Source: Candidatus Sulfopaludibacter sp. SbA3 (GTDB lineage: Bacteria > Acidobacteriota > Terriglobia > Bryobacterales > Bryobacteraceae). Taken from it: a stretch of DNA of 7,225 bases. The stretch covers positions 29,674-36,898 of the forward strand of contig OKRF01000185.1 of NCBI GenBank assembly GCA_900290315.1, in the 5' to 3' direction. Shown piece by piece: positions 1 to 6,944 of this stretch (its first letter is position 1; the number at the start of each line of letters is the position of its first letter). The translations under genes and the position numbers were made by a program. The notes under the pieces were generated by a model, which saw only the letters and a program-made list of their open reading frames with translations, ran no database searches and had not been told where the DNA came from.

Positions 1-438
1 CCCGTGGCGGGCGGCCACGTGGGCGATTTCGTGCGCCATGACGCCAGCCAGTTCGGCTTCGCTGTCCGCCTTCAGAATGAGGCCGGAGTTCACGAAGAAG
101 AAGCCGCCCGGCAGCGCAAAGGCATTCACCTCCTCGGTATCCAGCACCTTGATGGTGAAAGGCACCTTGGCGTCGGAGTTCCGGACAATGTTCTGGCCCA
201 CGCGATTCACGTACTCGGCAATGGTGGGGTCGTCAATGACCTTGGCTTGACGCTCCACTTCCTGGGCCAATTGCTTGCCCATCGCCATTTCCCTTTCCAG
301 GGAATAAAAGTTGACGCCATCGCCGACCTTGCGATTGCCAATCTCATCGGGGTCGTCTTTGGGATTCTTCTTCTTGTCGTCGGCGAAACCACTCACCGAC
401 GTCGCGGCCAGCATTGCCAAAACGGATCTGCGCAACAT
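1..438 (-). CDS. M48 family zinc metallopeptidase, secreted, 3' end missing (runs off left edge)
   Basis: Only the first 146 codons are in the window; the reading frame is open to base 1. The start is the ATG at 438-436, preceded by GGGAGG with a 9-base spacer. The N-terminus looks like a signal peptide: two arginines at residues 3-4, a hydrophobic stretch to about residue 16 and a plausible cleavage after the Ala of SGFA, so the mature protein probably acts outside the cytoplasm. A lysine/aspartate-rich linker follows, then a helical segment (about 45-75) and the conserved core with NAFALPGGFFFVNSG and the zinc motif HEIAH at residues 136-140 (two His ligands plus catalytic Glu). The third ligand, a Glu expected further on, is outside the window. 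In the family such proteins are membrane-associated or periplasmic proteases (BepA/LoiP-like) with quality-control roles; the substrate here is unknown. It lies 66 bp downstream of glgP on the same strand, so read-through from glgP is possible. Confidence 0.93.
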   Translation of the reverse strand, partial: MLRRSVLAMLAATSVSGFADDKKKNPKDDPDEIGNRKVGDGVNFYSLEREMAMGKQLAQEVERQAKVIDDPTIAEYVNRVGQNIVRNSDAKVPFTIKVLDTEEVNAFALPGGFFFVNSGLILKADSEAELAGVMAHEIAHVAARHG

Positions 439-504
439 CGACGGAAACCTCCCGCACTAGATCTATATTAATAATACGGCAATTGCCCCTGCTCTGGTTA
501 CACC
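439..504 (-). promoter_or_regulatory. Gap between glgP and the M48 gene with an AT-only block and a palindrome
   Basis: This 66-bp gap holds a 13-bp stretch made only of A and T (464-476), unusual in this GC-rich window, a perfect 10-bp palindrome GGCAATTGCC (478-487) and the GGGAGG ribosome binding site (448-453) of the peptidase gene. The AT block sits about 25-40 bases upstream of the ATG, where a -10 region could be, but I cannot pair a convincing -35 with it. A separate promoter for the peptidase is plausible and unproven. Confidence 0.25.
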
Positions 505-3060
505 TTATTCCTCCCACCGGATCCAGGGCAGTTCATAAGGCAAAAGGGCGTCTTCGTGGAACGGCACCACGCGGACGGCAAAGCCGCAACTTCCGCTCTG
601 CGCGCATTCGACCTCTCCCTCATAGAGGTGGCCGGCGCCATCGGACCGGCTCAGCGCCATATCCACGTGCGAACCGGCGCCGATTTGTCCATCCGCAGTC
701 AGGACTCCGTAATACGCCTGCACGCGCACGTCGGCGGGCGAGAGACCACCCAGGTGGACCCGTGCGGCGGCCTTTAGCTTCGAACCCACCACGAATTCGC
801 CCCTGCCCCCGTCCACATCCACATGAATGATTTTCACCTCGGATCCATGCAGGTACACGCGCTTCCGCCACTCGAGCAGCGAACTGACCAGGCGCTTATC
901 GCCTGCCAGGCGGATGAGCCTGCGGGCAGCCGGGAGGTAGAAGCGCTCGGCGTATTCGGCCACCATGCGGTTGGTGCTGAAGACGGGCGAAAGCCTCTTC
1001 ATGGAAGTCTTCATCTTGGCCAGCCAGCCGCGCGGTATCCCCGCGGCGTCACGAGTGTAAAACAGCGGCACCACGTCGTTCTCCAGGATGTGATACAGCG
1101 CCTCCGATTCCACCTGGTCCTGATATTCGTTGTTGTCGTACTCTTCGCCTTTGCCGATGGCCCAGCCCACTTCCCGGTCGTAGGCCTCGTCCCACCATCC
1201 ATCCAGAATCGACAGGTTCAGCCCACCGTTGGCCAGCAGTTTCATCCCGCTGGTGCCACTGGCTTCGTTGGGACGCCGCGGCGTGTTGAGCCACACGTCC
1301 GCCCCCTGCACCAGGTACCGTGCTACCGAAATATCGTAGTCCTCCAGGAACACCACGCTGCGCCTGACCTGCGGATCCCGGGCGAATCTCACGATTTGAC
1401 GGATCAGCTCCTTGCCCTCCGTATCGTGAGGGTGCGCCTTTCCCGCCAGCAGGATCTGCACCGGCCGCTCCGGATCGGTCAGGATGCGCTTCAGGCGCTC
1501 CACATCGCGTAGCAGCAGGGTGGCGCGCTTGTATGTAGCGAACCGCCGCGCAAACCCGATTGTCAGTGCGTCGGGAGACAGGACGCCGCCGGCAACTGTC
1601 ATGTCCGCGTCGCTGCCGCCTCTCTGTTTGACCTGCGAGGCCAGACGGGAACGTGCGTAGTGGACCAGGCGTTCGCGGCGGATCTCGTGGACGCGCCACA
1701 ACTCCTGATCCGGAATGCGGTCAATGCGCTCCCAGAGAGTCGTATCGGCCGGTTTCTCGCCCCACTGCGGTCCCAGGTAACGGTTGAGCAGAGCGCTCAT
1801 CTCCATAGAGATCCAGGAACGCGTATGGATTCCGTTGGTCACCGAACCGATGGGCACTTCATCCAGGGGATAGCCGGCCCACATGGGTTGCGCCATCTTG
1901 CGCGTCACCACCCCGTGCAGTCTGGCGACCCCGTTGGTGTAAGAGCTGTGGCGCGCCGCCAGGAACGCCATGTTGAACGGTTCGCCCGCGTCCGTCGGAA
2001 CCTGCCTCCCGTAAGCCAGAAACTGCTCCACGCTGAGGCCGAGGCTTCGCAGGTACTCGCGTAGGTATTTGTCCACCAGGGCGGGATCGAAACGATCGAA
2101 GCCCGCTGGCACGGGCGTATGGGTCGTGAAGATGCTTCCCGCCGCCGCCACCTGGCGCGCCTCGTGGTACGGGAAAGAAAGCTCGTCCATAATCGTCCGG
2201 GTCCGCTCCGGCCCCAGAAACGCCGAGTGCCCCTCGTTCATGTGGAATACCGTGGGCCGCAGGCCCAACGCGCGAAGCGCCCGTACACCGCCAATCCCGA
2301 GTACGATCTCCTGCTGGATGCGCAGCTCGCGGTCGCCTCCGTACAGCGCGCCGGTCACCTTCCGGTCGTCGGGCGTGTTCTCCGCAACATTGGTGTCGAG
2401 CAGGTACAGCGGCACCCTCCCCACCTGGACTTTCCAGATCTGCGCCGCGAGATTCCGGCCGGGGAAGTCGATGTGCACCGTGAGCGGCTTGCCCGGCGCC
2501 TGTTCCATCGGTTGGATGGGCAGGTTGTGGAAGTCGTTAATCGGATAGGTTTCCTGCTGCCATCCATCGGCGTTCAGGTACTGGTGAAAATAGCCGCCCT
2601 GGTAAAGCAGGCCCACGCCGATCAGCGGCACACCGAGGTCGCTGGCGCTCTTGAGGTGATCGCCGGCCAGGATGCCCAGGCCGCCGGCGTAATTCGGAAT
2701 ACACTCCGTCAATCCGAACTCCGCCGAAAAGTAAGCGATCTGTATTCCCGCCGCGTCCGGATGGGCCGCGGCGAACCAGCCGGAGCCGGCCAGATACGTT
2801 TCCAGACTGGCGGACGCGCGGTCCATCTGTGCGAGGAAAGCCTCATCGCCGCAGAGTTCCGTCAGGCGCCTTTGGTCGATGCGGCCAAGAATCAGCCGGG
2901 GATTGTGCCCGGTCTCTTCCCAGAGATCGGGATCCAGGGTGCGGAAGAGTTCGATGGTGGGGTGGTGCCACGACCACCGCAGGTTCAGGGACAGCTTGTG
3001 CAGGCACTGCAAACGCGCCGGCAGGCAAGGGATAACATGATAAGCGTGAACTCGGGACAT
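505..3060 (-). CDS. glgP: Alpha-glucan (glycogen/maltodextrin) phosphorylase, GT35 family with N-terminal DUF3417
   Basis: Encodes a PLP-dependent phosphorylase that releases glucose-1-phosphate from the non-reducing ends of alpha-1,4-glucans with inorganic phosphate; a cytoplasmic enzyme of glycogen and maltodextrin breakdown. With the ATG at 3060 the protein has 851 residues, normal for the bacterial/archaeal-type subfamily. The N-terminal 100 or so residues (LHKLSLNLRWSWHHP and on) match the DUF3417 region. Recognisable motifs are GGLGILAGDHLKSASDLG (about 126-143), HMNEGHSAF (273-281), THTPVPAGFDRF (about 313-324), GFARRFATYKRATLL, the phosphate/PLP-region segment EDYDIS, and EASGTSGMK, whose Lys607 should form the Schiff base with PLP. 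The last 100 or so residues form a beta-rich tail. The frame stays open upstream to a TTG at 3171, but homology to the family begins near SRVHAYHVIP, and GGAG lies three bases before the 3060 ATG, so I prefer that start although the spacing is short. No other glycogen gene is visible. Confidence 0.95.
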   Translation of the reverse strand: MSRVHAYHVIPCLPARLQCLHKLSLNLRWSWHHPTIELFRTLDPDLWEETGHNPRLILGRIDQRRLTELCGDEAFLAQMDRASASLETYLAGSGWFAAAHPDAAGIQIAYFSAEFGLTECIPNYAGGLGILAGDHLKSASDLGVPLIGVGLLYQGGYFHQYLNADGWQQETYPINDFHNLPIQPMEQAPGKPLTVHIDFPGRNLAAQIWKVQVGRVPLYLLDTNVAENTPDDRKVTGALYGGDRELRIQQEIVLGIGGVRALRALGLRPTVFHMNEGHSAFLGPERTRTIMDELSFPYHEARQVAAAGSIFTTHTPVPAGFDRFDPALVDKYLREYLRSLGLSVEQFLAYGRQVPTDAGEPFNMAFLAARHSSYTNGVARLHGVVTRKMAQPMWAGYPLDEVPIGSVTNGIHTRSWISMEMSALLNRYLGPQWGEKPADTTLWERIDRIPDQELWRVHEIRRERLVHYARSRLASQVKQRGGSDADMTVAGGVLSPDALTIGFARRFATYKRATLLLRDVERLKRILTDPERPVQILLAGKAHPHDTEGKELIRQIVRFARDPQVRRSVVFLEDYDISVARYLVQGADVWLNTPRRPNEASGTSGMKLLANGGLNLSILDGWWDEAYDREVGWAIGKGEEYDNNEYQDQVESEALYHILENDVVPLFYTRDAAGIPRGWLAKMKTSMKRLSPVFSTNRMVAEYAERFYLPAARRLIRLAGDKRLVSSLLEWRKRVYLHGSEVKIIHVDVDGGRGEFVVGSKLKAAARVHLGGLSPADVRVQAYYGVLTADGQIGAGSHVDMALSRSDGAGHLYEGEVECAQSGSCGFAVRVVPFHEDALLPYELPWIRWEE

Positions 3061-3170
3061 CCACTCCAGCTTAACTGGTTTCGCGGTAAATTCAGTTACT
3101 GGGGTCTTTTTAATTCGGTGAGAGGCTACATAGCTCTCTCGAAAATGCCCGCATAGCCCGAAGAAGAACA

Positions 3171-3191
3171 AAAAACGATCGTCTGTCCCAC
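3171..3191 (+). repeat. Left copy of an inverted repeat flanking serA
   Basis: Read on the minus strand, these 21 bases match 4475-4495 of the plus strand at 19 positions. The shared core is GACGATCGTTTTT, containing the palindrome ACGATCGT. The copy lies 43 bp upstream of the serA ATG in the divergent glgP-serA intergenic region (3061-3234), with its T-run pointing away from serA. I see no other clear element in that region. Confidence 0.6.
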
Positions 3192-3234
3192 GGGGGCTAA
3201 CGAGCTTTCATCAGGACTAAAATTAGAAGCATCC

Positions 3235-4473
3235 ATGGCCGCCACCTCTCTCGACAAGAGCAAAATCAAAATCGTCCTGCTGGAGGGCGTGCACGCGAGC
3301 GCGCGGGAGGCCTTTGAGAAGGACGGGTATAGCAATGTCGTGTCGCATCCCAAGTCGCTGGCGGGAGAGGCGCTCACCGCGGCGCTGCAGGGAGCGTACT
3401 TCGTCGGCATCCGGTCGGCAACGTCGCTCTTGGCAGAGGTCCTGGAGCGTGCGCCCAGGCTCATCGGCATCGGGTGCTTTTGCATCGGCACCAACCAGGT
3501 AGACCTGGAATTCGCCCGGAAACGCGGCGTTCCGGTATTTAATGCGCCCTTTTCCAATACCAGGAGCGTGGCGGAACTGGTGCTGGCGGAAATCATTCTG
3601 CTCATGCGGGGCATCCCGGAACGGAACGCGGCGGCGCACCGTGGCGAGTGGCTAAAAACCGCCGCCGGGGCTCGCGAGGTGCGCGGAAAAAAATTGGGAA
3701 TCGTGGGGTACGGACACATCGGGACGCAGATCGGCCTGCTGGCGGAGTCCGTCGGGATGCAAGTGTCCTATTACGATATCGAGACCAAACTGGCCTTGGG
3801 CAATGCGCGGGCGGCGCACTCGCTCGAAGACCTGCTGGCGGATGCCGACGTCGTGACCTTGCACGTGCCGGAGACGCCCGAAACGGAGGGGATTATCGGC
3901 GCGCCTCAACTCGGGCGCATGAAGCCGGGCGCGAAACTGATCAACGCGTCGCGCGGCAGAGTGGTCGATATCGACGCGCTGGCGGAGGCGCTGCGCGCAC
4001 AACAGATCGGCGGCGCGGCGCTGGACGTCTTCCCCGCGGAGCCGAAAGGCGCGGGCGATCCGTTCGTCTCCCCGCTGCGGGAGTTCGATAACGTGATTCT
4101 GACGCCACACGTAGGCGGCAGCACGGAAGAGGCGCAGGCGAATATCGGCATCGAAGTGGCCGAAAAGCTGATCCGGTACAGCAATAATGGTTCTACCTTG
4201 ACGGCGGTCAATTTCCCCCAGGTGTCGCTGCCGGAGCATCCCGGCAAACATCGTCTGCTGCACATCCACCGCAATCAGCCGGGCGTCCTATCGCAAATCA
4301 ATGCTGTGTTTTCGCGGCATGAAGTGAACATCGCCGGGCAGTATCTGCAGACCGATCCCACGATCGGGTATGTCGTGATCGACGTCGAAATGCAGAAGGC
4401 GTCGGCGACGAAGAGACTGAAGAGTGAGTTGGACGAAGTGCCGGGGACGATTCGGTCCAGAGTACTGTACTAG
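3235..4473 (+). CDS. serA: D-3-phosphoglycerate dehydrogenase, E. coli type with C-terminal ACT domain
   Basis: Catalyses NAD-dependent oxidation of 3-phosphoglycerate to 3-phosphohydroxypyruvate, the first step of serine synthesis, in the cytoplasm. The 412-residue product aligns over its whole length with E. coli SerA (410 residues), which fixes the ATG at 3235; the ribosome binding site is weak (AGAAG five bases upstream). Visible motifs: GCFCIGTNQVDL, NAPFSNTRSVAEL, the Rossmann NAD loop GYGHIGTQ, INASRG with Arg240, the FPAEP segment with Glu269 and LTPHVGGST with His292, that is, the catalytic Arg-Glu-His set at the E. coli positions. The C-terminal ACT domain keeps the residues matching the serine-binding His, Asn and Asn of E. 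coli (here His345, Asn347, Asn365), so feedback inhibition by serine is likely. It is transcribed away from glgP, with no serine-pathway partner nearby, and is bracketed by an inverted repeat whose right copy starts two bases after the stop codon. Confidence 0.97.
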   Translation: MAATSLDKSKIKIVLLEGVHASAREAFEKDGYSNVVSHPKSLAGEALTAALQGAYFVGIRSATSLLAEVLERAPRLIGIGCFCIGTNQVDLEFARKRGVPVFNAPFSNTRSVAELVLAEIILLMRGIPERNAAAHRGEWLKTAAGAREVRGKKLGIVGYGHIGTQIGLLAESVGMQVSYYDIETKLALGNARAAHSLEDLLADADVVTLHVPETPETEGIIGAPQLGRMKPGAKLINASRGRVVDIDALAEALRAQQIGGAALDVFPAEPKGAGDPFVSPLREFDNVILTPHVGGSTEEAQANIGIEVAEKLIRYSNNGSTLTAVNFPQVSLPEHPGKHRLLHIHRNQPGVLSQINAVFSRHEVNIAGQYLQTDPTIGYVVIDVEMQKASATKRLKSELDEVPGTIRSRVLY

Positions 4474-4474
4474 T

Positions 4475-4495
4475 GTAGGACGGACGATCGTTTTT
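4475..4495 (+). repeat. Right copy of the inverted repeat flanking serA
   Basis: Matches the reverse complement of 3171-3191 at 19 of 21 positions and begins just after the serA stop codon. It ends in TTTTT, which looks like an intrinsic terminator tail, but the preceding ACGATCGT palindrome leaves no room for a normal stem-loop, and a longer pairing (GACGA at 4484-4488 with TCGTC at 4499-4503) places the T-run in the loop. I therefore do not call it a terminator. Confidence 0.6.
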
Positions 4496-4534
4496 CTGTC
4501 GTCTTGGAGCTATTGACGCTTTCCGGGCCATCTG

Positions 4535-4730
4535 TCATAGTCCGATACGTTCGAGCAGACCGGGGGCCTTCATCTTGCGCGGTTGTAGCGGAGTTTTCCC
4601 GGTCATCACCGGCAGCAATCCGTTGAAATAGCGGAAAGTCGACGTGTACGTTCAGGGATTGCACTCCGAAGGGGGCGAAGCGATCCGTCATCTCCCGTAG
4701 TCGTAAGGAACAGTCCTGGTGCGAGGTAGA
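4535..4730 (-). pseudogene. Frameshifted 3' remnant of an unrecognised minus-strand gene
   Basis: The 270 bp between serA and the ADP-ribosylglycohydrolase gene hold no intact gene, but the minus strand carries what looks like the end of a protein split over two frames. From 4730 to about 4638 one frame reads LRLREMTDRFAPFGVQSL and then NVHVD; from about 4637 the next frame reads FRYFNGLLPVMTGKTPLQ, then PRKMKAPGLLERIGL and a TGA at 4537-4535. Dropping one T from the TTT at 4637-4635 joins them without a break, giving about 64 residues. Both pieces have mostly G or C third positions, as in real genes here, and the joined text reads like natural protein. The 5' part is missing: the frame runs into the start region of the next gene. 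I do not recognise the family. It could instead be a chance open stretch. Confidence 0.45.
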
Positions 4731-4743
4731 CTTCTTATTGCTT

Positions 4744-4824
4744 ATGCGCTTCGAGGAACGCGTAATCGGCTGCTTCAAAGGACTGGCGGCCGGCGATGCG
4801 ATTGGCAAGCAAACGGAGACATAG
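4744..4824 (+). pseudogene. 5' fragment of the ADP-ribosylglycohydrolase gene, ended by an in-frame TAG
   Basis: An ATG at 4744 opens a 26-codon frame, MRFEERVIGCFKGLAAGDAI followed by GKQTET, which is the typical N-terminus of the ADP-ribosylglycohydrolase family (first helix with the G-D-A-x-G turn). The next codon, at 4822-4824, is TAG. The same frame then continues without another stop to 5757 as the rest of the family domain. The fragment is thus the natural beginning of the following gene, separated by one nonsense codon. A GAGGT at 4723-4727 is 16 bases from this ATG and 10 bases from an in-frame TTG at 4738, so the start could lie two codons earlier. Confidence 0.8.
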
Positions 4825-4830
4825 GCCCGC

Positions 4831-5757
4831 GTGGATGTGCAGCGTTGGTATCCCACGGGAATCGCGGGATTCCACGGACGTCCGGGCGACGTCATCCCTC
4901 GCTACGCCGGTAAACGGTATGAATGGCGGATCGGCGAGACTACTGATGACACGGAGCAGACCATTGCTGTCGCGCGAGCAATCTTAGGCGAACGCCCGGT
5001 CAGCCACGTAGCAATCGGGCGAGAACTCTTGCGATGCCGGAAGTCCGCCCACCCAGGTGTATCGCTGTGGTCCTTCTTGCAAATTGGTGACCCGGCCCGC
5101 ATGGCTTCGGACGGCGACGGTTGTGGCGCAGCCATGCGGGCCGCGCCAGTCGGCGTCTTTTATCCGTCGAGCCGGCTGGATGACCTTGTTCGGGGAGCCT
5201 ATGAATCCGCGATCCCCACTCACGGCGGACAACTGGCTGTCTGCGCCGCCGCCGCAGTGGCTGGCGCGGTAGCAGCCGCCCTGGAAGGCCGTTCCGGGGC
5301 CGAAGTGTTGACAGTTGCGCTAAGCGCCGCCCAAAAGGCTGAGACTCTTCGACCGTCCGAGAAAGCGCCGGCCATCGCGCATTCCATCGAGCAGATTTAT
5401 TCGGATCTCGCGAACAGGAAGCAGTTGGTGGCCGATGAGGTCGCCGGGCAATATTTTCCCAACAAGCCGCAACACATCGTTCCTCTCGCGATCAGTCTGG
5501 CTCTGATCACGCAGTCAGCGGAGGTGACTGCTCTGCTTGCTGCGAACATCGGCGGAGACTCCGATTCGGTGGCCTCGATTGGCGGCGCCATTGCCGGCGC
5601 GCTTCGCCCGGACACGGTGAATGAGCAATGGTTCGAGGTGGTGAGCGCGATCAACCAGGATGGCCTCCTGGATGTGGCTGCCTCGCTCGCCGCGATTACT
5701 AGCACTAGCGGGCGTGCGATAGGGCCGCTACGCGCCGGTCGGCCTGGAAGCGGATAG
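4831..5757 (+). CDS. ADP-ribosylglycohydrolase (DraG/ARH) family protein, cut off from its N-terminus by an in-frame TAG
   Basis: Members of this family are cytoplasmic enzymes with two metal ions, usually Mg, that remove ADP-ribose from proteins or small molecules; the substrate here is unknown. Counting from the ATG at 4744 with the TAG as codon 27, the metal-binding motif TDDT is at 67-70 (in WRIGETTDDTEQT) and the second one, GGDSDS, holds Asp272 and Asp274. Conserved segments GAAMRAAPVG and SIGGAIAGAL are also present. The frame is open for all 310 codons after the stop, and the full length of about 337 residues suits the family. The first possible restart is the GTG at 4831, with GGAG 13 bases upstream; a protein from there would lack the first helix and the GDAIG turn and might not fold. 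The last 17 codons overlap the end of the convergent P450 gene. Choices: recent pseudogene, termination-reinitiation product, read-through product, or sequencing error. Confidence 0.75.
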   Translation: MDVQRWYPTGIAGFHGRPGDVIPRYAGKRYEWRIGETTDDTEQTIAVARAILGERPVSHVAIGRELLRCRKSAHPGVSLWSFLQIGDPARMASDGDGCGAAMRAAPVGVFYPSSRLDDLVRGAYESAIPTHGGQLAVCAAAAVAGAVAAALEGRSGAEVLTVALSAAQKAETLRPSEKAPAIAHSIEQIYSDLANRKQLVADEVAGQYFPNKPQHIVPLAISLALITQSAEVTALLAANIGGDSDSVASIGGAIAGALRPDTVNEQWFEVVSAINQDGLLDVAASLAAITSTSGRAIGPLRAGRPGSG

Positions 5758-6898
5758 GCAGACTCGCGGGCCCATAGACGTGCAGGGCCTGGCGCGGCTG
5801 CCATGGTTCTTGCGTGGCGAGTTGGAGGTCCCGGAAGCGCTCGAGCAAATCCGAGAGAGCGATCTTCGCCTCAAGGCGCAAGAGCGCCGCCCCCAGGCAA
5901 AAGTGAATGCCGGAACCGAAAGCTACGTGCGGATTGGGATCGCGGGTAATATGGAAGCGGCCGGGTTCGCGAAACTGAAGCGGGTCGCGATTGGCGGATC
6001 CGATGACAGCCAGCAGGAGCTTGCCTGCGGGTATCACCTGGCCGTGCAGTTCGACGTCGCGCCGCGGCGTGCGCATCGTCCACTGTAAAGGCGAGCGGTA
6101 GCGCAAGACTTCCTCTATCGCCAAAGGCAGGAGTTCCGGGGCCGCACGGAGGAGAGCCAGTTGATCGGGCTTTTCCAGCAAGGAGAGTACGGCGTTGTTA
6201 ATCAAATCGCTGGTGGTCTCCTGCCCGCCAATCACAAGAAGCTGAAAGAATCCCAGAATCTCATCCTGCGAAAGCCGCTCGCCATCCACTTCGGAATCGA
6301 TCAGGCGGGTCAAGAGGTTGTCCTGCGGGTTGCTGCGCCGCTGTGCGATCACATCGGCAAGATACAGGTTCATTTCGGTCGTGACTGCATTGAAATCTCG
6401 CAAGGCGCGCTCCGCTTCTTCACCTCCGGAGCGAGTGTAGCTCAGCCGCAGGATGGCATCGCTCCAAAGTTTGTATCGCGGCCAGTCCTTAGGCCGGATC
6501 CCGAGCATGCGGGCAATGACCATCATGGGCAGCGGTGTGGAGAACTCGGCGGCGAGATCCATTTCACCGCGCCCGGCGGCCTGATTCAGAAGCTCGCGCG
6601 ACAACTCGCGGATCTGCACTTCCAGACTCGCGATCACGCGGGGCGTGAAGGCTCGTGAGATGAGGCCACGCATCTTGGTGTGTCTGGGCGGGTCGAAGAA
6701 GAGGAACCAGTTCCGGGGCGCGGGCACACACGAACTGAAGATTTCGTGATCGTTGAGCACCCATTTCACGGTTTCATAATCGAAAACCATCCACGCATCG
6801 AACGGCGGTGGAACGCGAAGCACCGGAGAACTGATCCGCAGTTGGTCGTAGACGGGGAAGGGGTTACGACGGATTTCATCGGCGAAAAGATTCAGCAT
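5705..6898 (-). CDS. Cytochrome P450, soluble bacterial type
   Basis: Encodes a heme-thiolate monooxygenase of 397 residues with no signal or membrane segment, as usual for bacterial P450s that take electrons from a separate ferredoxin. Landmarks in order: the N-terminal NPFPVYDQLR, the C-helix region FDPPRHTKMR (68-77), the I-helix oxygen-activation motif GGQETT (224-229; Gln where many relatives have His), the K-helix ExxR as Glu263-Arg266, and the heme loop FGSGIHFCLG with ligand Cys334. The ATG at 6898 gives a normal family N-terminus. The frame extends to a GTG at 6970 inside the upstream gene, but those 24 residues do not look like the family. No strong ribosome binding site precedes 6898. 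It lies 46 bp after a citrate-synthase-family gene on the same strand, so the two are probably one transcript. No ferredoxin or reductase gene is in view, and the substrate cannot be told. Confidence 0.95.
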   Translation of the reverse strand: MLNLFADEIRRNPFPVYDQLRISSPVLRVPPPFDAWMVFDYETVKWVLNDHEIFSSCVPAPRNWFLFFDPPRHTKMRGLISRAFTPRVIASLEVQIRELSRELLNQAAGRGEMDLAAEFSTPLPMMVIARMLGIRPKDWPRYKLWSDAILRLSYTRSGGEEAERALRDFNAVTTEMNLYLADVIAQRRSNPQDNLLTRLIDSEVDGERLSQDEILGFFQLLVIGGQETTSDLINNAVLSLLEKPDQLALLRAAPELLPLAIEEVLRYRSPLQWTMRTPRRDVELHGQVIPAGKLLLAVIGSANRDPLQFREPGRFHITRDPNPHVAFGSGIHFCLGAALLRLEAKIALSDLLERFRDLQLATQEPWQPRQALHVYGPASLPIRFQADRRVAALSHAR

Positions 6899-6944
6899 GG
6901 ATCGCCCGTGCAGAGTAATGATCACACGCCAGTGTTTCGCGGAT

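Noticed and set aside
4..471. A plus-strand open frame of 155 codons at the left edge
   Set aside because: It is the complement of the M48 peptidase gene, whose HEIAH motif, signal peptide and ribosome binding site are clear on the minus strand.
2119..3156. A long plus-strand open frame of 345 codons
   Set aside because: It is antisense to glgP, shows no family features and has a composition expected from a GC-rich gene read on the wrong strand.
3061..3171. In-frame extension of glgP upstream to a TTG codon
   Set aside because: The extra 37 residues do not resemble the family, and the ATG at 3060 gives the usual length and N-terminus.
3652..4269. A minus-strand open frame of 205 codons
   Set aside because: It is antisense to serA, which matches E. 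coli SerA from end to end.
4478..4503. Intrinsic terminator after serA
   Set aside because: There is a T-run, but no stem-loop sits directly in front of it; the 5-bp stem that can form has the T-run in its loop.
4822..4824. TAG as a pyrrolysine or other recoded amber codon
   Set aside because: The other genes here use TAG as a normal stop (serA, the P450, the citrate-synthase-like gene), the family has no known need for an unusual residue at this site, and no suppressor tRNA is in the window.
4858..4873. A perfect 6-bp stem with 4-base loop 33 bases after the TAG, possibly a read-through signal
   Set aside because: The bases encode a conserved stretch of the family (TGIAGFHG), the stem is short, and small hairpins like this are common in GC-rich DNA.
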